Below are positions 53,207 through 61,666 of a stretch of 64,000 bases of DNA, in pieces. The DNA is from Nocardioides pocheonensis (GTDB taxonomy: Bacteria; Actinomycetota; Actinomycetes; Propionibacteriales; Nocardioidaceae). A model generated the notes under the pieces. The model saw nothing but the letters and a program-made list of their open reading frames with translations, was not told the DNA's origin and made no database searches. The position numbers and the translations under genes were made by a program. The stretch's first letter is position 1, and every line of letters starts with the position of its first letter. The DNA lies in contig NZ_RJSF01000036.1 in assembly GCF_003725535.1 (NCBI RefSeq), positions 62,001 to 126,000 on the forward strand. Reading direction: 5' to 3'.

Positions 53207-54367
53207 GTGAGCATCGCCGCCACCGGGGTCGCGGCCTTCGCCGAGGCGGTGCGCGAGGCCGAGAAGCTGATCGCGAACCCGCCGTTCGACGTCTCCGAGC
53301 AGGACCTCGCCGAGGGCTACGACTACCTCGCCGGCAGCATCCGGTCGTCGCTGCAGATGGCGTTCGACTACGACGTCGAGCACCCGGTGCTGATCAACCC
53401 GACGCACCAGTACGCCCGCCAGGGGCTGGACAACCCCGACGCGATCTACTTCAACGCCTACCTGGCGCCCGGGGCGTCGTACCTGGTCTCGGGGGTGCGC
53501 GGCACGACCGCGGACCTCTCCTTCCAGATCATGGACGGCACCTACTCGGCCGAGGGCGCGCCCAACACCGTCGCGGCGTTCGACGACCGCGAGCTCGAGG
53601 TGAAGGCCGACGGGTCCTTCGAGTGGCGCTTCGGGCCCGAGCTCGGGCTCGGCAAGGGCGCGACCCTGATCGTCCGCGAGGTCTACGACGACTGGAACAC
53701 CGAGGAGCGCGGCCGGCTGCGGATCCAGCGGCTCGACACCGCCGGGCAGCCGCGCGCGGCGCTGACGCCGGAGCGGGTCGCGAAGCGGTACGGCGTCGCC
53801 GCGAAGATGCTCGTCGGCCGGATCAACACCTGGTTCGCCTTCCCGGAGTGGTTCACCTACAAGGAGCCGGTCAACACGCTGACCGTGCCGAAGTCGACCC
53901 CGGGCGGGCTCGCCTCGCAGTTCAGCTCGATCGGGCACTACGCGCTCTCCGACGACGAGGCGATGGTCGTGACGGTCCCGGTGTGCGACGCCGCGCCGTA
54001 CCAGGCGATCCAGATCGGGTCGCGGTGGTACGTCTCGACCGACTACGAGCACCACCAGACGTCCCTGACGAGGGCACAGTCGCAGGCCGACCCGGACGGG
54101 AAGCTGCGCTACGTGGTCAGCGAGCGCAACCCCGGCATCGCCAACTGGCTGGAGACCACCGGCCACCCGCAGGGCGTGATGATGCTGCGCTGGCAGCGGA
54201 TCACGCGCGAGCTGACGGCCGAGGACGGCCCGACCGTCGAGGTCGTGCCGTTCGACGAGGTCGGCGCGCACCTGCCCTACCTCGAGGACAACCGGGTCAC
54301 CCCGGAGGAGTACACCGCCCGCATCGCCGCCCGCCAGGTCGGCATCGCCCGAAGGATGATCAGTTGA
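53207..54367 (+). CDS. DUF1214-like protein
   Basis: A 386-residue protein, no signal peptide. The layout (DNPDAIYFNAYLAPGASYLV, then GVRGTTADLSFQIM, then ELGLGKGATLIVREVYDDWN) follows DUF1214 proteins found in lipid and steroid degradation regions. GTG at 53207 after GGGAGGGTGG. Its stop overlaps the next gene's TTG (TTGA). Function unknown. Confidence 0.7.
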   Translation: MSIAATGVAAFAEAVREAEKLIANPPFDVSEQDLAEGYDYLAGSIRSSLQMAFDYDVEHPVLINPTHQYARQGLDNPDAIYFNAYLAPGASYLVSGVRGTTADLSFQIMDGTYSAEGAPNTVAAFDDRELEVKADGSFEWRFGPELGLGKGATLIVREVYDDWNTEERGRLRIQRLDTAGQPRAALTPERVAKRYGVAAKMLVGRINTWFAFPEWFTYKEPVNTLTVPKSTPGGLASQFSSIGHYALSDDEAMVVTVPVCDAAPYQAIQIGSRWYVSTDYEHHQTSLTRAQSQADPDGKLRYVVSERNPGIANWLETTGHPQGVMMLRWQRITRELTAEDGPTVEVVPFDEVGAHLPYLEDNRVTPEEYTARIAARQVGIARRMIS

Positions 54368-55155
54368 CGACAGAGAACCTGCTCCAGGACAAGGTGATCG
54401 TGCTCTCCGGGGTCGGCCCCGGCCTCGGCCGCTCGTTCGGCGAGGAGGCCGCGAAGATGGGCGCCGACCTCGTGCTGGTCAGCCGCACGGAGCGCCGCCT
54501 GGAGAAGATGGCCGAGACGGTCCGGTCGTTCGGCCGGCGTGCACTGGTCGTCCCGACCGACATCAACGACGAGGACGCGCGCCAGCGCCTCGTCGAGGCG
54601 GCGCTCGCGGAGTTCGGCAAGGTCGACTGCCTGATCAACAACGCGTTCGGGATCCCCCCGATGGACCCGATCACGCAGATCAAGCTCGAGGCGCTGCGTG
54701 CCGCCAACGAGACCAACGTCTTCGCGCCGCTGCGGCTCTCGGCGCTCTTCGCCGACGCTCTGGCCGAGACCAAGGGGTCGATCATCATGGTCAACTCCTG
54801 CGTGGTCTACCAGTCGCAGCCGGAGTACTCCGGCTACAAGCTGTCGAAGGGCGCCCTGAAGCACCTCGCGTCGTCGCTGGCCACCGAGCTGGGGCCGCGC
54901 GGCATCCGGGTCAACAGCATCGCGCCGTCCTACATCTACGAGGACGTCAACAAGGCCTACTTCGACTGGCTGGCCTCCGAGGCCGGTACGACGCACGAGG
55001 AGATCTACCGCCAGAAGGGGGAACCCACCTCGCTCAAGCGGCTGGCCACGCCCGACGAGGTCGCGCGTGCGGCGCTGTTCTACGCCAGCGACCTGGCCGC
55101 CTGCGTGACGGGGACCATGCTCAACGTCGACTGCGGCGAGTTCCATGACGACTGA
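54364..55155 (+). CDS. Short-chain dehydrogenase/reductase
   Basis: NAD(P)-dependent Rossmann enzyme, 263 residues. Cofactor loop GVGPGLG (16-22), catalytic Ser145, Tyr158 and Lys162 (SGYKLSK), and INNAFG in the NAG-motif position. The start is a TTG overlapping the preceding stop, the only start fitting the conserved N-terminus; this implies translational coupling. Likely acts on an alcohol or ketone produced by the preceding enzymes. Confidence 0.92.
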   Translation: MTTENLLQDKVIVLSGVGPGLGRSFGEEAAKMGADLVLVSRTERRLEKMAETVRSFGRRALVVPTDINDEDARQRLVEAALAEFGKVDCLINNAFGIPPMDPITQIKLEALRAANETNVFAPLRLSALFADALAETKGSIIMVNSCVVYQSQPEYSGYKLSKGALKHLASSLATELGPRGIRVNSIAPSYIYEDVNKAYFDWLASEAGTTHEEIYRQKGEPTSLKRLATPDEVARAALFYASDLAACVTGTMLNVDCGEFHDD

Positions 55156-55161
55156 ACGGCC

Positions 55162-55182
55162 GGTGGTTGAGGCGCGAGCGCC
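55162..55182. repeat. REP-like element, partial copy
   Basis: GGTGGTTGAGGCGCGAGCGCC: a half element with the characteristic GGTGGTTGAGG start, immediately before a fuller copy. Confidence 0.65.
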
Positions 55183-55194
55183 ACTCACCCGGCC

Positions 55195-55233
55195 GGTGGT
55201 TGAGGTCCGAGCGCCAGCGAGCCTCGAAACCAC
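55195..55233. repeat. REP-like palindromic element, copy 3
   Basis: Begins GGTGGTTGAGGTCCGAGCGC and ends GCCTCGAAACCAC, 15 bases before the sulfotransferase start. Same family as the copies near 53.1 kb. Confidence 0.75.
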
Positions 55234-55247
55234 GCTAGGGAGGCGAC

Positions 55248-56402
55248 ATGACTGACGACGTGATGCAGCGCGAGCGCGCCGACGTCGGGTCCTTCGAGGA
55301 CATCGCCGCGGCGGCCGAGCGGACCACGGGGATGAGTGACTTCGGCGACACCGCGCACGAGGAGGGCCTGCGGATCCTCGTCGAGGACCTCAACTCCGCC
55401 GAGGCGGGCCTCACCGGCAAGGGCAACTACTTCCAGCGCTCGGAGGTCAAGAGCGCGCTGGTCGGCCGGCTGCTCACCCAGGCGCAGTTCAACGCGCGGC
55501 CGGAGCACGTCGACGTACCGATCGAGCGGCCGATCTTCGTGATGGGCCTCCCCCGCACCGGCACGACGGCTCTGCACCGGCTGCTGCACGCCGACCCGAG
55601 GGCGCAGGGGCTGGAGATGTGGATCACGCAGTACCCGCAGCCGCGACCGCCCCGGGAAACCTGGGAGACCGACCCGATCTTCACCGCGATGCAGCAGGCC
55701 TTCCAGGCCCACCACGTGGCGAACCCGGAGTACCTCGGCATCCACTACATGGACGCCACCTCGGTCGAGGAGTGCTGGCGGCTGCTGCGCCAGACCGGCA
55801 AGTCGAACTCCTACGAGTCGCTGGCGAACGTGCCCCGCTACACCGAGTGGCTGGCCAAGCAGGACTGGACCGACGCCTACGCACGCCACAAGCAGAACCT
55901 GCAGCTGATCGGGCTGAACGACCAGGACAAGCGCTGGGTGCTGAAGAACCCGTCGCACATGACGGCGCTCGACGCGCTGATGACCGTCTACCCCGACGCG
56001 CTCATCGTCTACACGCATCGCGACCCGGTCACCTGCATCGCCTCGTCCTGCTCGCTGTCGGCCGAGACCACCGCCGGGCACTCCACGACCTTCGTCGGCG
56101 AGACCATCGGGCGCACCCAGCTCGACCTCTGGTCGCGCGCCTACCACGCGTTCCACGAGGCGCGACCGAAGTACGACCAGGCCCAGTTCGTCGACGTCGC
56201 GTTCTCCGACCTGGTCAAGGACCCGCTCGGCGTGACCCGCAGCATCTACGAGCGGTTCGGGCTGGACTGGACGCCGGAGGTGCAGGCCGCGATCGAGGAG
56301 ATCGACCGCGAGTCCAGACAGGGGGCCGCCAAGCCCTCCCACTCCTACCGCCTCGAGGACTACGGCCTCACCGAGGACGAGGTCCGCGCCCGCTTCCGTT
56401 GA
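55248..56402 (+). CDS. PAPS-dependent sulfotransferase family protein
   Basis: A 384-residue protein with the 5'-phosphosulfate loop PIFVMGLPRTGTTALHRLLH (about residues 95-114) and a 3'-phosphate-binding region (VYTHRDPVTCIASSCSLS). Actinobacterial members occur in lipid and steroid clusters and sulfate small molecules; some have lost activity. The catalytic His/Lys context cannot be verified by eye. Its CGT-TGA end coincides with the start of a repeat array. Confidence 0.87.
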   Translation: MTDDVMQRERADVGSFEDIAAAAERTTGMSDFGDTAHEEGLRILVEDLNSAEAGLTGKGNYFQRSEVKSALVGRLLTQAQFNARPEHVDVPIERPIFVMGLPRTGTTALHRLLHADPRAQGLEMWITQYPQPRPPRETWETDPIFTAMQQAFQAHHVANPEYLGIHYMDATSVEECWRLLRQTGKSNSYESLANVPRYTEWLAKQDWTDAYARHKQNLQLIGLNDQDKRWVLKNPSHMTALDALMTVYPDALIVYTHRDPVTCIASSCSLSAETTAGHSTTFVGETIGRTQLDLWSRAYHAFHEARPKYDQAQFVDVAFSDLVKDPLGVTRSIYERFGLDWTPEVQAAIEEIDRESRQGAAKPSHSYRLEDYGLTEDEVRARFR

Positions 56403-56484
56403 ATGGGGGGTTCGTTCCCGTCGAGTGGGGGTTCGTGCCCTGCGAGTTGGGGGTTCGTGCCCGTCGAGTTGGGGTTCGTGCCCC
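56397..56484 (+). repeat. Tandem 21-22 bp repeat array, left arm
   Basis: Four degenerate units of the form TCGAGTTGGGGGTTCGTGCC, the first beginning TTGAATGGGGGGTTCGTTCC and overlapping the sulfotransferase stop codon. The array is mirrored by an inverted array at 56703-56771. Confidence 0.85.
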
Positions 56485-56544
56485 GGCGTACGGCGCACGC
56501 CGTCGGATGAGATCCGCAGCGCTGGGTAGCACAAGCAGACCGGA

Positions 56545-56705
56545 ATGACGCCCGCGGTGGAGGCGCGCGATGCACTGGCTGCTGCGGGTGCAGGGCGTCG
56601 ACGACCTCGCGGAGGTCGCACGTCCAGATCGAAGGCGACGGTCAGCTCAGCGTCGTACGCAAGGACGGGGACCGGCCCCAGCGGGCGTGCCGGCGCGAGG
56701 CCTGA
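56545..56705 (+). pseudogene. Decayed DUF421 (YetF-type) C-terminal fragment
   Basis: Within the 56403-56765 gap, three frames read in succession give VEARDALAAAG, then GVDDLAEV, then VQIEGDGQLSVVRKDGD and a stop at 56703-56705. Joined with two frameshifts this resembles the C-terminal domain of DUF421 membrane proteins (pattern: ALREQGIxDLxEVxxAxLExDGxxSVIRKD). Only the last 50 or so residues remain; no upstream membrane part exists here. The rest of the gap is repeat arrays. Confidence 0.5.
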
Positions 56706-56771
56706 GGGACGAACACCCGACTCGACGGGCACGAACTCCCCACTCGACGGGCACGAACTCCCGATTCAACG
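56703..56771 (-). repeat. Tandem 21-22 bp repeat array, inverted right arm
   Basis: Reading leftward from the PlsC stop codon: CCGTTGAATCGGGAGTTCGT then two further units with TCGAGTGGGGAGTTCGTGCC and TCGAGTCGGGTGTTCGTCCC. It is the reverse complement of the left array in order and phase, so the two could pair as long terminal inverted repeats around the DUF421 remnant. Confidence 0.85.
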
Positions 56772-57491
56772 GGAGCGGCGGCGGAGGATCGCGTAGCCGA
56801 TGCCGAGGGCGGCGAGGGCCGCGGCGGCGGTGCCGGGCGTGGCGCGGAGGCGCTGGTACTCCTCGGTGATCGAGGGCCACAGCGTCTGCTCGAGCAGGAG
56901 GCCGGCGTGCTCCGGCGTCGGGGAGAGGTCGGTCACGGGCACGGGCTCGCCGAAGGCGATCCGGACGCGGCGCGGCAGGTGGGACCGACGTCGCTCGGTG
57001 CCGGAGATCGCGGTCGGCACGATCACGGCACCGGTCTCGATCGCCAGACGAGCCGCTCCGCGCCGAGGCAGGCCCAGGCGCTCGGGATCGGGCACCCGCG
57101 TGCCCTCGGGGAACAGCGCCAGCACGTCACCACGCTCGAGGACCGCCCGCGCGGTCTCGATCGCCTCGTCGTCCGAGGACCCACGCAGCACCGGGAAGCC
57201 GCCGAGGGCGACGAACAGCCGGGCCCGCCAGTCGGTGAACAGCTCGGCCTTGCCCATGAAGTGGAGCCGGCGCCGGCAGACCACGGCGATGAAGAACGGG
57301 TCCCAGAAGCTCTTGTGGTTGGGGATGAGCACCACCGGCCCGGTCTTCGGGATGTTCTCGGTGCCGGTGGCGGTGAGGCCGAAGACCAGCCTCATCACCG
57401 GGACGAGCAGCATCTTCGCGAGGAAGTACACCACCGGGTTGCTGCCCTTGGTCCGGGCCAGCCGGTGTGCCTCCTCGTACGGCAGGCTCAC
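56766..57491 (-). CDS. Lysophospholipid (1-acylglycerol-3-phosphate) acyltransferase
   Basis: PlsC-type membrane-associated enzyme, 241 residues. The catalytic HX4D is His59-Asp64 in NHKSFWDP, and the glycerophosphate-binding motif FPEGTR is at 127-132; LGGFPVLRG supplies the third block. Converts lysophosphatidic acid to phosphatidic acid, or acylates another lipid. It is followed at its stop codon by the inverted repeat array. One base separates its start from the upstream small membrane gene. Confidence 0.92.
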   Translation of the reverse strand: MSLPYEEAHRLARTKGSNPVVYFLAKMLLVPVMRLVFGLTATGTENIPKTGPVVLIPNHKSFWDPFFIAVVCRRRLHFMGKAELFTDWRARLFVALGGFPVLRGSSDDEAIETARAVLERGDVLALFPEGTRVPDPERLGLPRRGAARLAIETGAVIVPTAISGTERRRSHLPRRVRIAFGEPVPVTDLSPTPEHAGLLLEQTLWPSITEEYQRLRATPGTAAAALAALGIGYAILRRRSR

Positions 57492-57492
57492 C

Positions 57493-57714
57493 TCAGGACT
57501 CCTGGCGCGAGGCCTTCAGCGCCTGCCAGCCCCAGCGGCCCAGGACCGCCGCGATCAGCACGTTGACGACGATCAGCACGGAGTGGGCGACGTAGTACCC
57601 GGTCGGGCGGTCCTCCTGCGTGTCGATCAGCGCCTTGGTGAAGCGCGCGTAGGTCAGCACGTTCCAGACGGCGACGAGCAGCAGGACCACGGCGTGCTTG
57701 CGTTCGAACCTCAC
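57493..57714 (-). CDS. Small membrane protein, SCO4848-like
   Basis: A 73-residue protein with two membrane helices (HAVVLLLVAVWNVLTYARFT and VLIVVNVLIAAVLGRWGW) separated by a hydrophilic loop. Size and pattern recall the SCO4848 family of actinobacterial membrane proteins. Adjacent to the acyltransferase, probably cotranscribed. Function unknown. Confidence 0.65.
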   Translation of the reverse strand: MRFERKHAVVLLLVAVWNVLTYARFTKALIDTQEDRPTGYYVAHSVLIVVNVLIAAVLGRWGWQALKASRQES

Positions 57715-57742
57715 GCCGGAAGCCTACAAACGCCGTGGTCGT

Positions 57743-57770
57743 CCGGGTTTCGGCAGGCTCAACCACCCGG
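57743..57770. repeat. REP-like element, diverged copy
   Basis: CCGGGTTTCGGCAGGCTC followed by AACCACCCGG: an imperfect palindrome related to the GGTTTCG...CTCAACCACC family, between the small membrane gene's start side and the kinase gene's end. Confidence 0.6.
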
Positions 57771-57773
57771 CCG

Positions 57774-58958
57774 TCAGGCCAGCGGAAGGGTGAGCGTCAG
57801 GACGGCTCCGTGACCGTCCTCACGTGGTGCGGCGGACACCTTGCCGCCATGGGCTGCGGCGACGTCGGCGACGAGGGCGAGGCCGAGTCCGTAGTGCCGT
57901 CGAGGAGACGTGGCCTCCCGGGTGCTGGCGAACCGCTGGAACATCCGCGGCAGCACCTCGGCGTCGATGCCGGGCCCGTCGTCGGTGACCGCGATCTGGC
58001 ACGAGCCCCGGCCGGCCCTCACGTCGACCGTCACGGCGGTCGTGGCATGGTCCAGGGCGTTGTCGACGAGCGCGATGACGGCCCTGCGCAGCGACGACTC
58101 GGACCCGCGTACGACGGCCTCGTCCTGCCCCGTCACGGTCAGCTCCTTGCCCTGCTCGCCCGCCAGCGCCACCGCCGACTCGACGGCCTCGGCGACGACC
58201 ACGCCGACGTCGACCTCGTCGTGCGCGACCGACCTGCGGGTGTCGGCCGCGGCGAGCAGGTCGTCGAGGATCTCGCCGAGCCGGTGCGTGTCGGCGAGGA
58301 CACCGTCGATCTCCCCGGGAGCGGGGGTCTGTCCGCGACGCAGCTGGCGGCTGAGCAGCTGCACGCGGGTGCTGAGCAGGGTGAGCGGCGTGCGCAGCTC
58401 GTGGCTGGCGTCCGCGACGAAGCGGCGCTGCATCGCCAGCGACTCCGCGAGCGGCCGCAGGCTGCGCCAGGCCAGCACGACACCGGCGAGCGCCGCCAGC
58501 ACCACGCCGAGCCCGCCGGCGGAGAACAGCGCGACCTGGAGCCGGTGCCGCTCGGCCTCGTACTCCTCCTGGTCGTAGATCGCCTGGTTGACGCGGTCGC
58601 CGACGCGCTCGGTGCGCACGAGGTAGCGGTCGTGGCCCTCGCGGACGAGGTGCTCGCGCACGATCCCGTCGGCGCGCGTGGCGGCCATGTCGGCCTCGAT
58701 CGGGAAGCCCTCAGGGAGCTCGGGCGAGCTCAGCCGGTGGCCGCCGCGCTCGACGACGACGAGGACGCCTCGCGGCGCCTCCTTCGGCTTGTCCACGTTG
58801 GCACTGGCGCTTCGGACCGCCTGCCGGCCCTCGTTGGCCGCCGAGCGGTCGGCGACGACGAACACCGTGATGCCCACCAGCACGACGCAGGTGAGCACCA
58901 GCAGGGCGGTCTGCAGGCCCATCCGCCAGGCGGCGCGGCCGAGCTCCCAACCGGTCAC
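57774..58958 (-). CDS. Two-component sensor histidine kinase
   Basis: A 394-residue membrane kinase: helix 1 (TALLVLTCVVLVGITVFVVA), an extracytoplasmic domain of about 100 residues, helix 2 (about 142-164), and no clear HAMP. The H-box ADASHELRTPLT has phospho-acceptor His186. The ATPase domain has the N box (RRAVIALVDNALDHA) and G1 (VTDDGPGID); the G2 region (YGLGLALV) is present. GTG overlaps the response-regulator stop (GTGA). The signal is unknown. Confidence 0.92.
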   Translation of the reverse strand: MTGWELGRAAWRMGLQTALLVLTCVVLVGITVFVVADRSAANEGRQAVRSASANVDKPKEAPRGVLVVVERGGHRLSSPELPEGFPIEADMAATRADGIVREHLVREGHDRYLVRTERVGDRVNQAIYDQEEYEAERHRLQVALFSAGGLGVVLAALAGVVLAWRSLRPLAESLAMQRRFVADASHELRTPLTLLSTRVQLLSRQLRRGQTPAPGEIDGVLADTHRLGEILDDLLAAADTRRSVAHDEVDVGVVVAEAVESAVALAGEQGKELTVTGQDEAVVRGSESSLRRAVIALVDNALDHATTAVTVDVRAGRGSCQIAVTDDGPGIDAEVLPRMFQRFASTREATSPRRHYGLGLALVADVAAAHGGKVSAAPREDGHGAVLTLTLPLA

Positions 58959-59611
58959 AGCCGGCCCAGCCGGTAGCCGACTCCCCGGACGGTGAGCACG
59001 CTCTCGCGACCGAGCTTGCGGCGCAGGTAGTGCACGTAGGTGTCGACGAGGCCCTCGTCCTCGGCGTCGTCGAACGCGGCCTCGAGCAGCTCGTCGCGGC
59101 TGAAGACCCTCTTCGGGCTGCGCGCGAGGTGGAGGAGCACGTCGGCCTCGCGCGCCGAGAGCGAGACCACGTCGCCGTGGTCGAGGCTCACCTCGCGCGC
59201 GGCGACGTCGAAGGCGCCGCCCGGCACCCGCACCACGTCCGCGTGCTCGACGTGCCGGCGCAGCAGGCCGCGGAGCCGGGCGAGGAGCTCGTCGACGTCG
59301 AACGGCTTGGACACGTAGTCCTCGGCGCCCGCATCGAGACCCTCGACCCGGTCGGCCGGGTTGCCGCGTGCGGAGAGCACGAGCACCGGCGTGACGATGC
59401 CCTTCGAACGGAGCCGGCCGAGCAGGTCGAGGCCCTCGATCGCGGGCAGGCCGCGGTCGAGCACGATCACGTCGTAGCTGCGGGTGAGCCCGAGGTGGAG
59501 ACCCCGCTGGCCGTCGGGCGCGACCTCGACGTCGTACCCCTCCTCGCCGAGCAGCCCGTCGAGGAGACCGGCGAGCTCCCGGTCGTCCTCGACGAGCAGC
59601 AGGCGAGCCAT
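58955..59611 (-). CDS. OmpR-family response regulator
   Basis: A 218-residue regulator. Receiver domain with Asp9/Asp10, phospho-acceptor Asp52 (IVLDRGLP) and Lys102 (VSKPFD), then an OmpR/PhoB winged helix (about 125-218) with FSRDELLEAAFDDAEDEGLV and VDTYVHYLRRKLG. Upstream partner of the kinase gene, translationally coupled. No other member of the operon is visible. Targets unknown. Confidence 0.93.
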   Translation of the reverse strand: MARLLLVEDDRELAGLLDGLLGEEGYDVEVAPDGQRGLHLGLTRSYDVIVLDRGLPAIEGLDLLGRLRSKGIVTPVLVLSARGNPADRVEGLDAGAEDYVSKPFDVDELLARLRGLLRRHVEHADVVRVPGGAFDVAAREVSLDHGDVVSLSAREADVLLHLARSPKRVFSRDELLEAAFDDAEDEGLVDTYVHYLRRKLGRESVLTVRGVGYRLGRL

Positions 59612-59654
59612 GACAGAAGGCTAGGGCCAGGAGGGGGTCGGCGTACGACGACCG

Positions 59655-60158
59655 TCAGTTGCCGTCGCCGTCACGCTCGCCGCCCTGGGCCGGCTTCCTG
59701 GAGACGTCGGACCACGCCGCCTTCGCGCCGCTGTGGCCGATCAGCGCCACGTCGACCAGGGTCGCGCCGGAGAGCAGCACGGCGACCACCGAGACGGCCG
59801 CGACGAGGCCCTTGCCGGGCGTCTGGCCGCTCGCGGTGCGGCGCTGGAGCCAGTAGAGCGCGATCGCGACGAGCGCGAGCGGGATCACGAACCAGATCAG
59901 GGAGTCGGCGAGCTCGGAGTGCTCCTCGATCAGGCGGGTGTCGCCGACGCGGCTCTCGAGGGACTCGCCCGAACCTGTCGACAGCGGGACGAGGACGCAG
60001 GAGGCGAGCGCCGCCAGCACGGGGACCGGGCCGACCCAGGCGCGGAAGCGCGGGAGGACCGCTGCCAGGACGACCAGCAGGGTGGTGGTGGGGACGAGGA
60101 CAACGGTCGCGTGCACGATCAGGGGGTGCATCGGGAGGCCGAAGATGGTGTCCAGCAC
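59655..60158 (-). CDS. DUF2231-family membrane protein
   Basis: A 167-residue protein beginning MLDTIFGLPMHPLIVHATVV, the characteristic GxPxHPLxVHxxVxL start of DUF2231, with four membrane helices. The conserved His residues (HPLIVH, EEHSELAD) could bind metal or haem; function unproven. The 119-base gap on its upstream side has no gene but should hold its promoter. Confidence 0.85.
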   Translation of the reverse strand: MLDTIFGLPMHPLIVHATVVLVPTTTLLVVLAAVLPRFRAWVGPVPVLAALASCVLVPLSTGSGESLESRVGDTRLIEEHSELADSLIWFVIPLALVAIALYWLQRRTASGQTPGKGLVAAVSVVAVLLSGATLVDVALIGHSGAKAAWSDVSRKPAQGGERDGDGN

Positions 60159-60277
60159 GGTGCAGCCTTTCTCTGAGGACAGGTCGGCGCCAGTTTTCTG
60201 GGCATTTCTTGACGTCTCCTTGAAACACCCGAACCACCAGCACCTCCCGCCCCACCGTGCCGACGGCGGTCGGACCG

Positions 60278-61666
60278 CTACCGGCGGCGCACCACGACCC
60301 GGGCGCCGTGCTTCGGCACCGAGGTGATGTTGCGGACCTTGGGTTGCTCGCGGGCCCCGGGCGGCAGGCCGAGGTCGTACGCCGCGAGCACCTCGCGGAG
60401 CACCACGACCCCCTCCATGAGCGAGAAGCCGGCGCCGATGCAGCGGCGTACGCCGCCACCGAACGGGATCCAGGTGTTCGCGGCGACCTCGCCGGAGAGG
60501 AACCGCTCGGGACGGAACGCGGCGTGGTCCGGGTGGCTGGTCTCGGAGCTGTGCGCGAGGATGATCGAGGCCGCGACGTTCGCACCGGCGGGGAGGTCGA
60601 TGCCGCCGACGGTGGCCGGCGCCATCAGGTGGCGCACCACCATCGGGATCACGGGGTGCAGCCGCATCGACTCCTTCAGGACGGCCTCGAGGTGGTCGTG
60701 GTCGCCGCGGAGGGCCGCGGCCCGTGCCTTCCCCTCCTGCACCGGGTCCTTCGCGAGCTCGTGCAGCGTCCAGGCCAGTGCCGTCGCGGTGGTCTCGTGG
60801 CCGGCCAGCAGCAGGGTGACCAGCTGGTCGCGCAGTTCCTCGTCGGTGAGGCCGGTGTCCGTGGGGTCGTCCTCGTCACGGACCAGGAGCAGGCGGGACA
60901 GCACGTCGCTGCGCGACTCGAGATCGCGCGCCGTGCGGCGCTCGGCGATGAGGGCGTAGATGACCCGGTCGAGGGCGACCTGGTTCTCGAACGCGCGACG
61001 CCAGGGGCCGAGCCGCTGCAGCCGGGGGAAGCCCCAGCCGAGGAACACCGCCGGGCTCACGTTGACGGTGCGGTTCACCAGCGGCCGCAGCTCGGCGAGG
61101 CGTCCCTCGTCGGTCACCCCGAACACCACCTGCAGGATCACCTCGAGGGTCAGCGCGTTCATCCGCTCCAGCGTCCGGAACGGCCGCCCCTCGTCCCAGG
61201 AGCCGACCTCGGTCTTCGCCAGGCCCTCGACCATCGACTCGTAGCCGCGGAGTGCGTGCCCGTTGAACGCCGGCATCAGCAGCTTGCGGGCGCGCTTGTG
61301 CTGGGCGCCGTCCACGAGGAGCAGCGAGTGCTCGCCCATGACCGGGCCGAGGATCGCGTTGCCCTTGCCGGCGTGGAAGATCTCGGGGTCCCCGGCGAAG
61401 ATCTCGCGCACGTGCTCGGGCCGGTTGAACACCACCAGCCAGCGGCCCTCGGGGAGGATCCGGATGGAGAAGACGTCGCCGTACCTGCGGTGCAGGTGCG
61501 GGATCCACTGGTGGCGGAAGCGCATCAGCGCGATGCTCTGCAGGAGGCCGGGGTACTTCGGCCCGTCCGGTACGTCGGCGGGGTCGACGCGGCCGCTCAC
61601 GCCCTGGGACAGCGGGCGCATCCGCTCGAAGCGGGCCTCGGTGCGCGGGTCGGCGTCTGTGGTCAT
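60278..61666 (-). CDS. Cytochrome P450
   Basis: Haem monooxygenase of 462 residues. I-helix AGHETTATALAWTL (about 289-302), the ExxR of the K-helix in LKESMRLHPV, the PERF-like FRPERFL, and the haem-ligand loop FGGGVRRCIGAG with Cys409. The ATG at 61666 (MTTDAD) is preferred over one at 61687. Fusion partners and redox partners are not encoded nearby. Substrate unknown; a lipophilic compound is probable by family. Confidence 0.93.
   Translation of the reverse strand: MTTDADPRTEARFERMRPLSQGVSGRVDPADVPDGPKYPGLLQSIALMRFRHQWIPHLHRRYGDVFSIRILPEGRWLVVFNRPEHVREIFAGDPEIFHAGKGNAILGPVMGEHSLLLVDGAQHKRARKLLMPAFNGHALRGYESMVEGLAKTEVGSWDEGRPFRTLERMNALTLEVILQVVFGVTDEGRLAELRPLVNRTVNVSPAVFLGWGFPRLQRLGPWRRAFENQVALDRVIYALIAERRTARDLESRSDVLSRLLLVRDEDDPTDTGLTDEELRDQLVTLLLAGHETTATALAWTLHELAKDPVQEGKARAAALRGDHDHLEAVLKESMRLHPVIPMVVRHLMAPATVGGIDLPAGANVAASIILAHSSETSHPDHAAFRPERFLSGEVAANTWIPFGGGVRRCIGAGFSLMEGVVVLREVLAAYDLGLPPGAREQPKVRNITSVPKHGARVVVRRR

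Noticed and set aside
56397-56484. CRISPR array
   Set aside because: Units are contiguous, degenerate and have no unique spacers; no cas genes nearby.
55185-56732. 515-residue minus-strand frame over the sulfotransferase and repeat island
   Set aside because: Shadow of the sulfotransferase gene continuing through repeats; no ribosome-binding site or domain.
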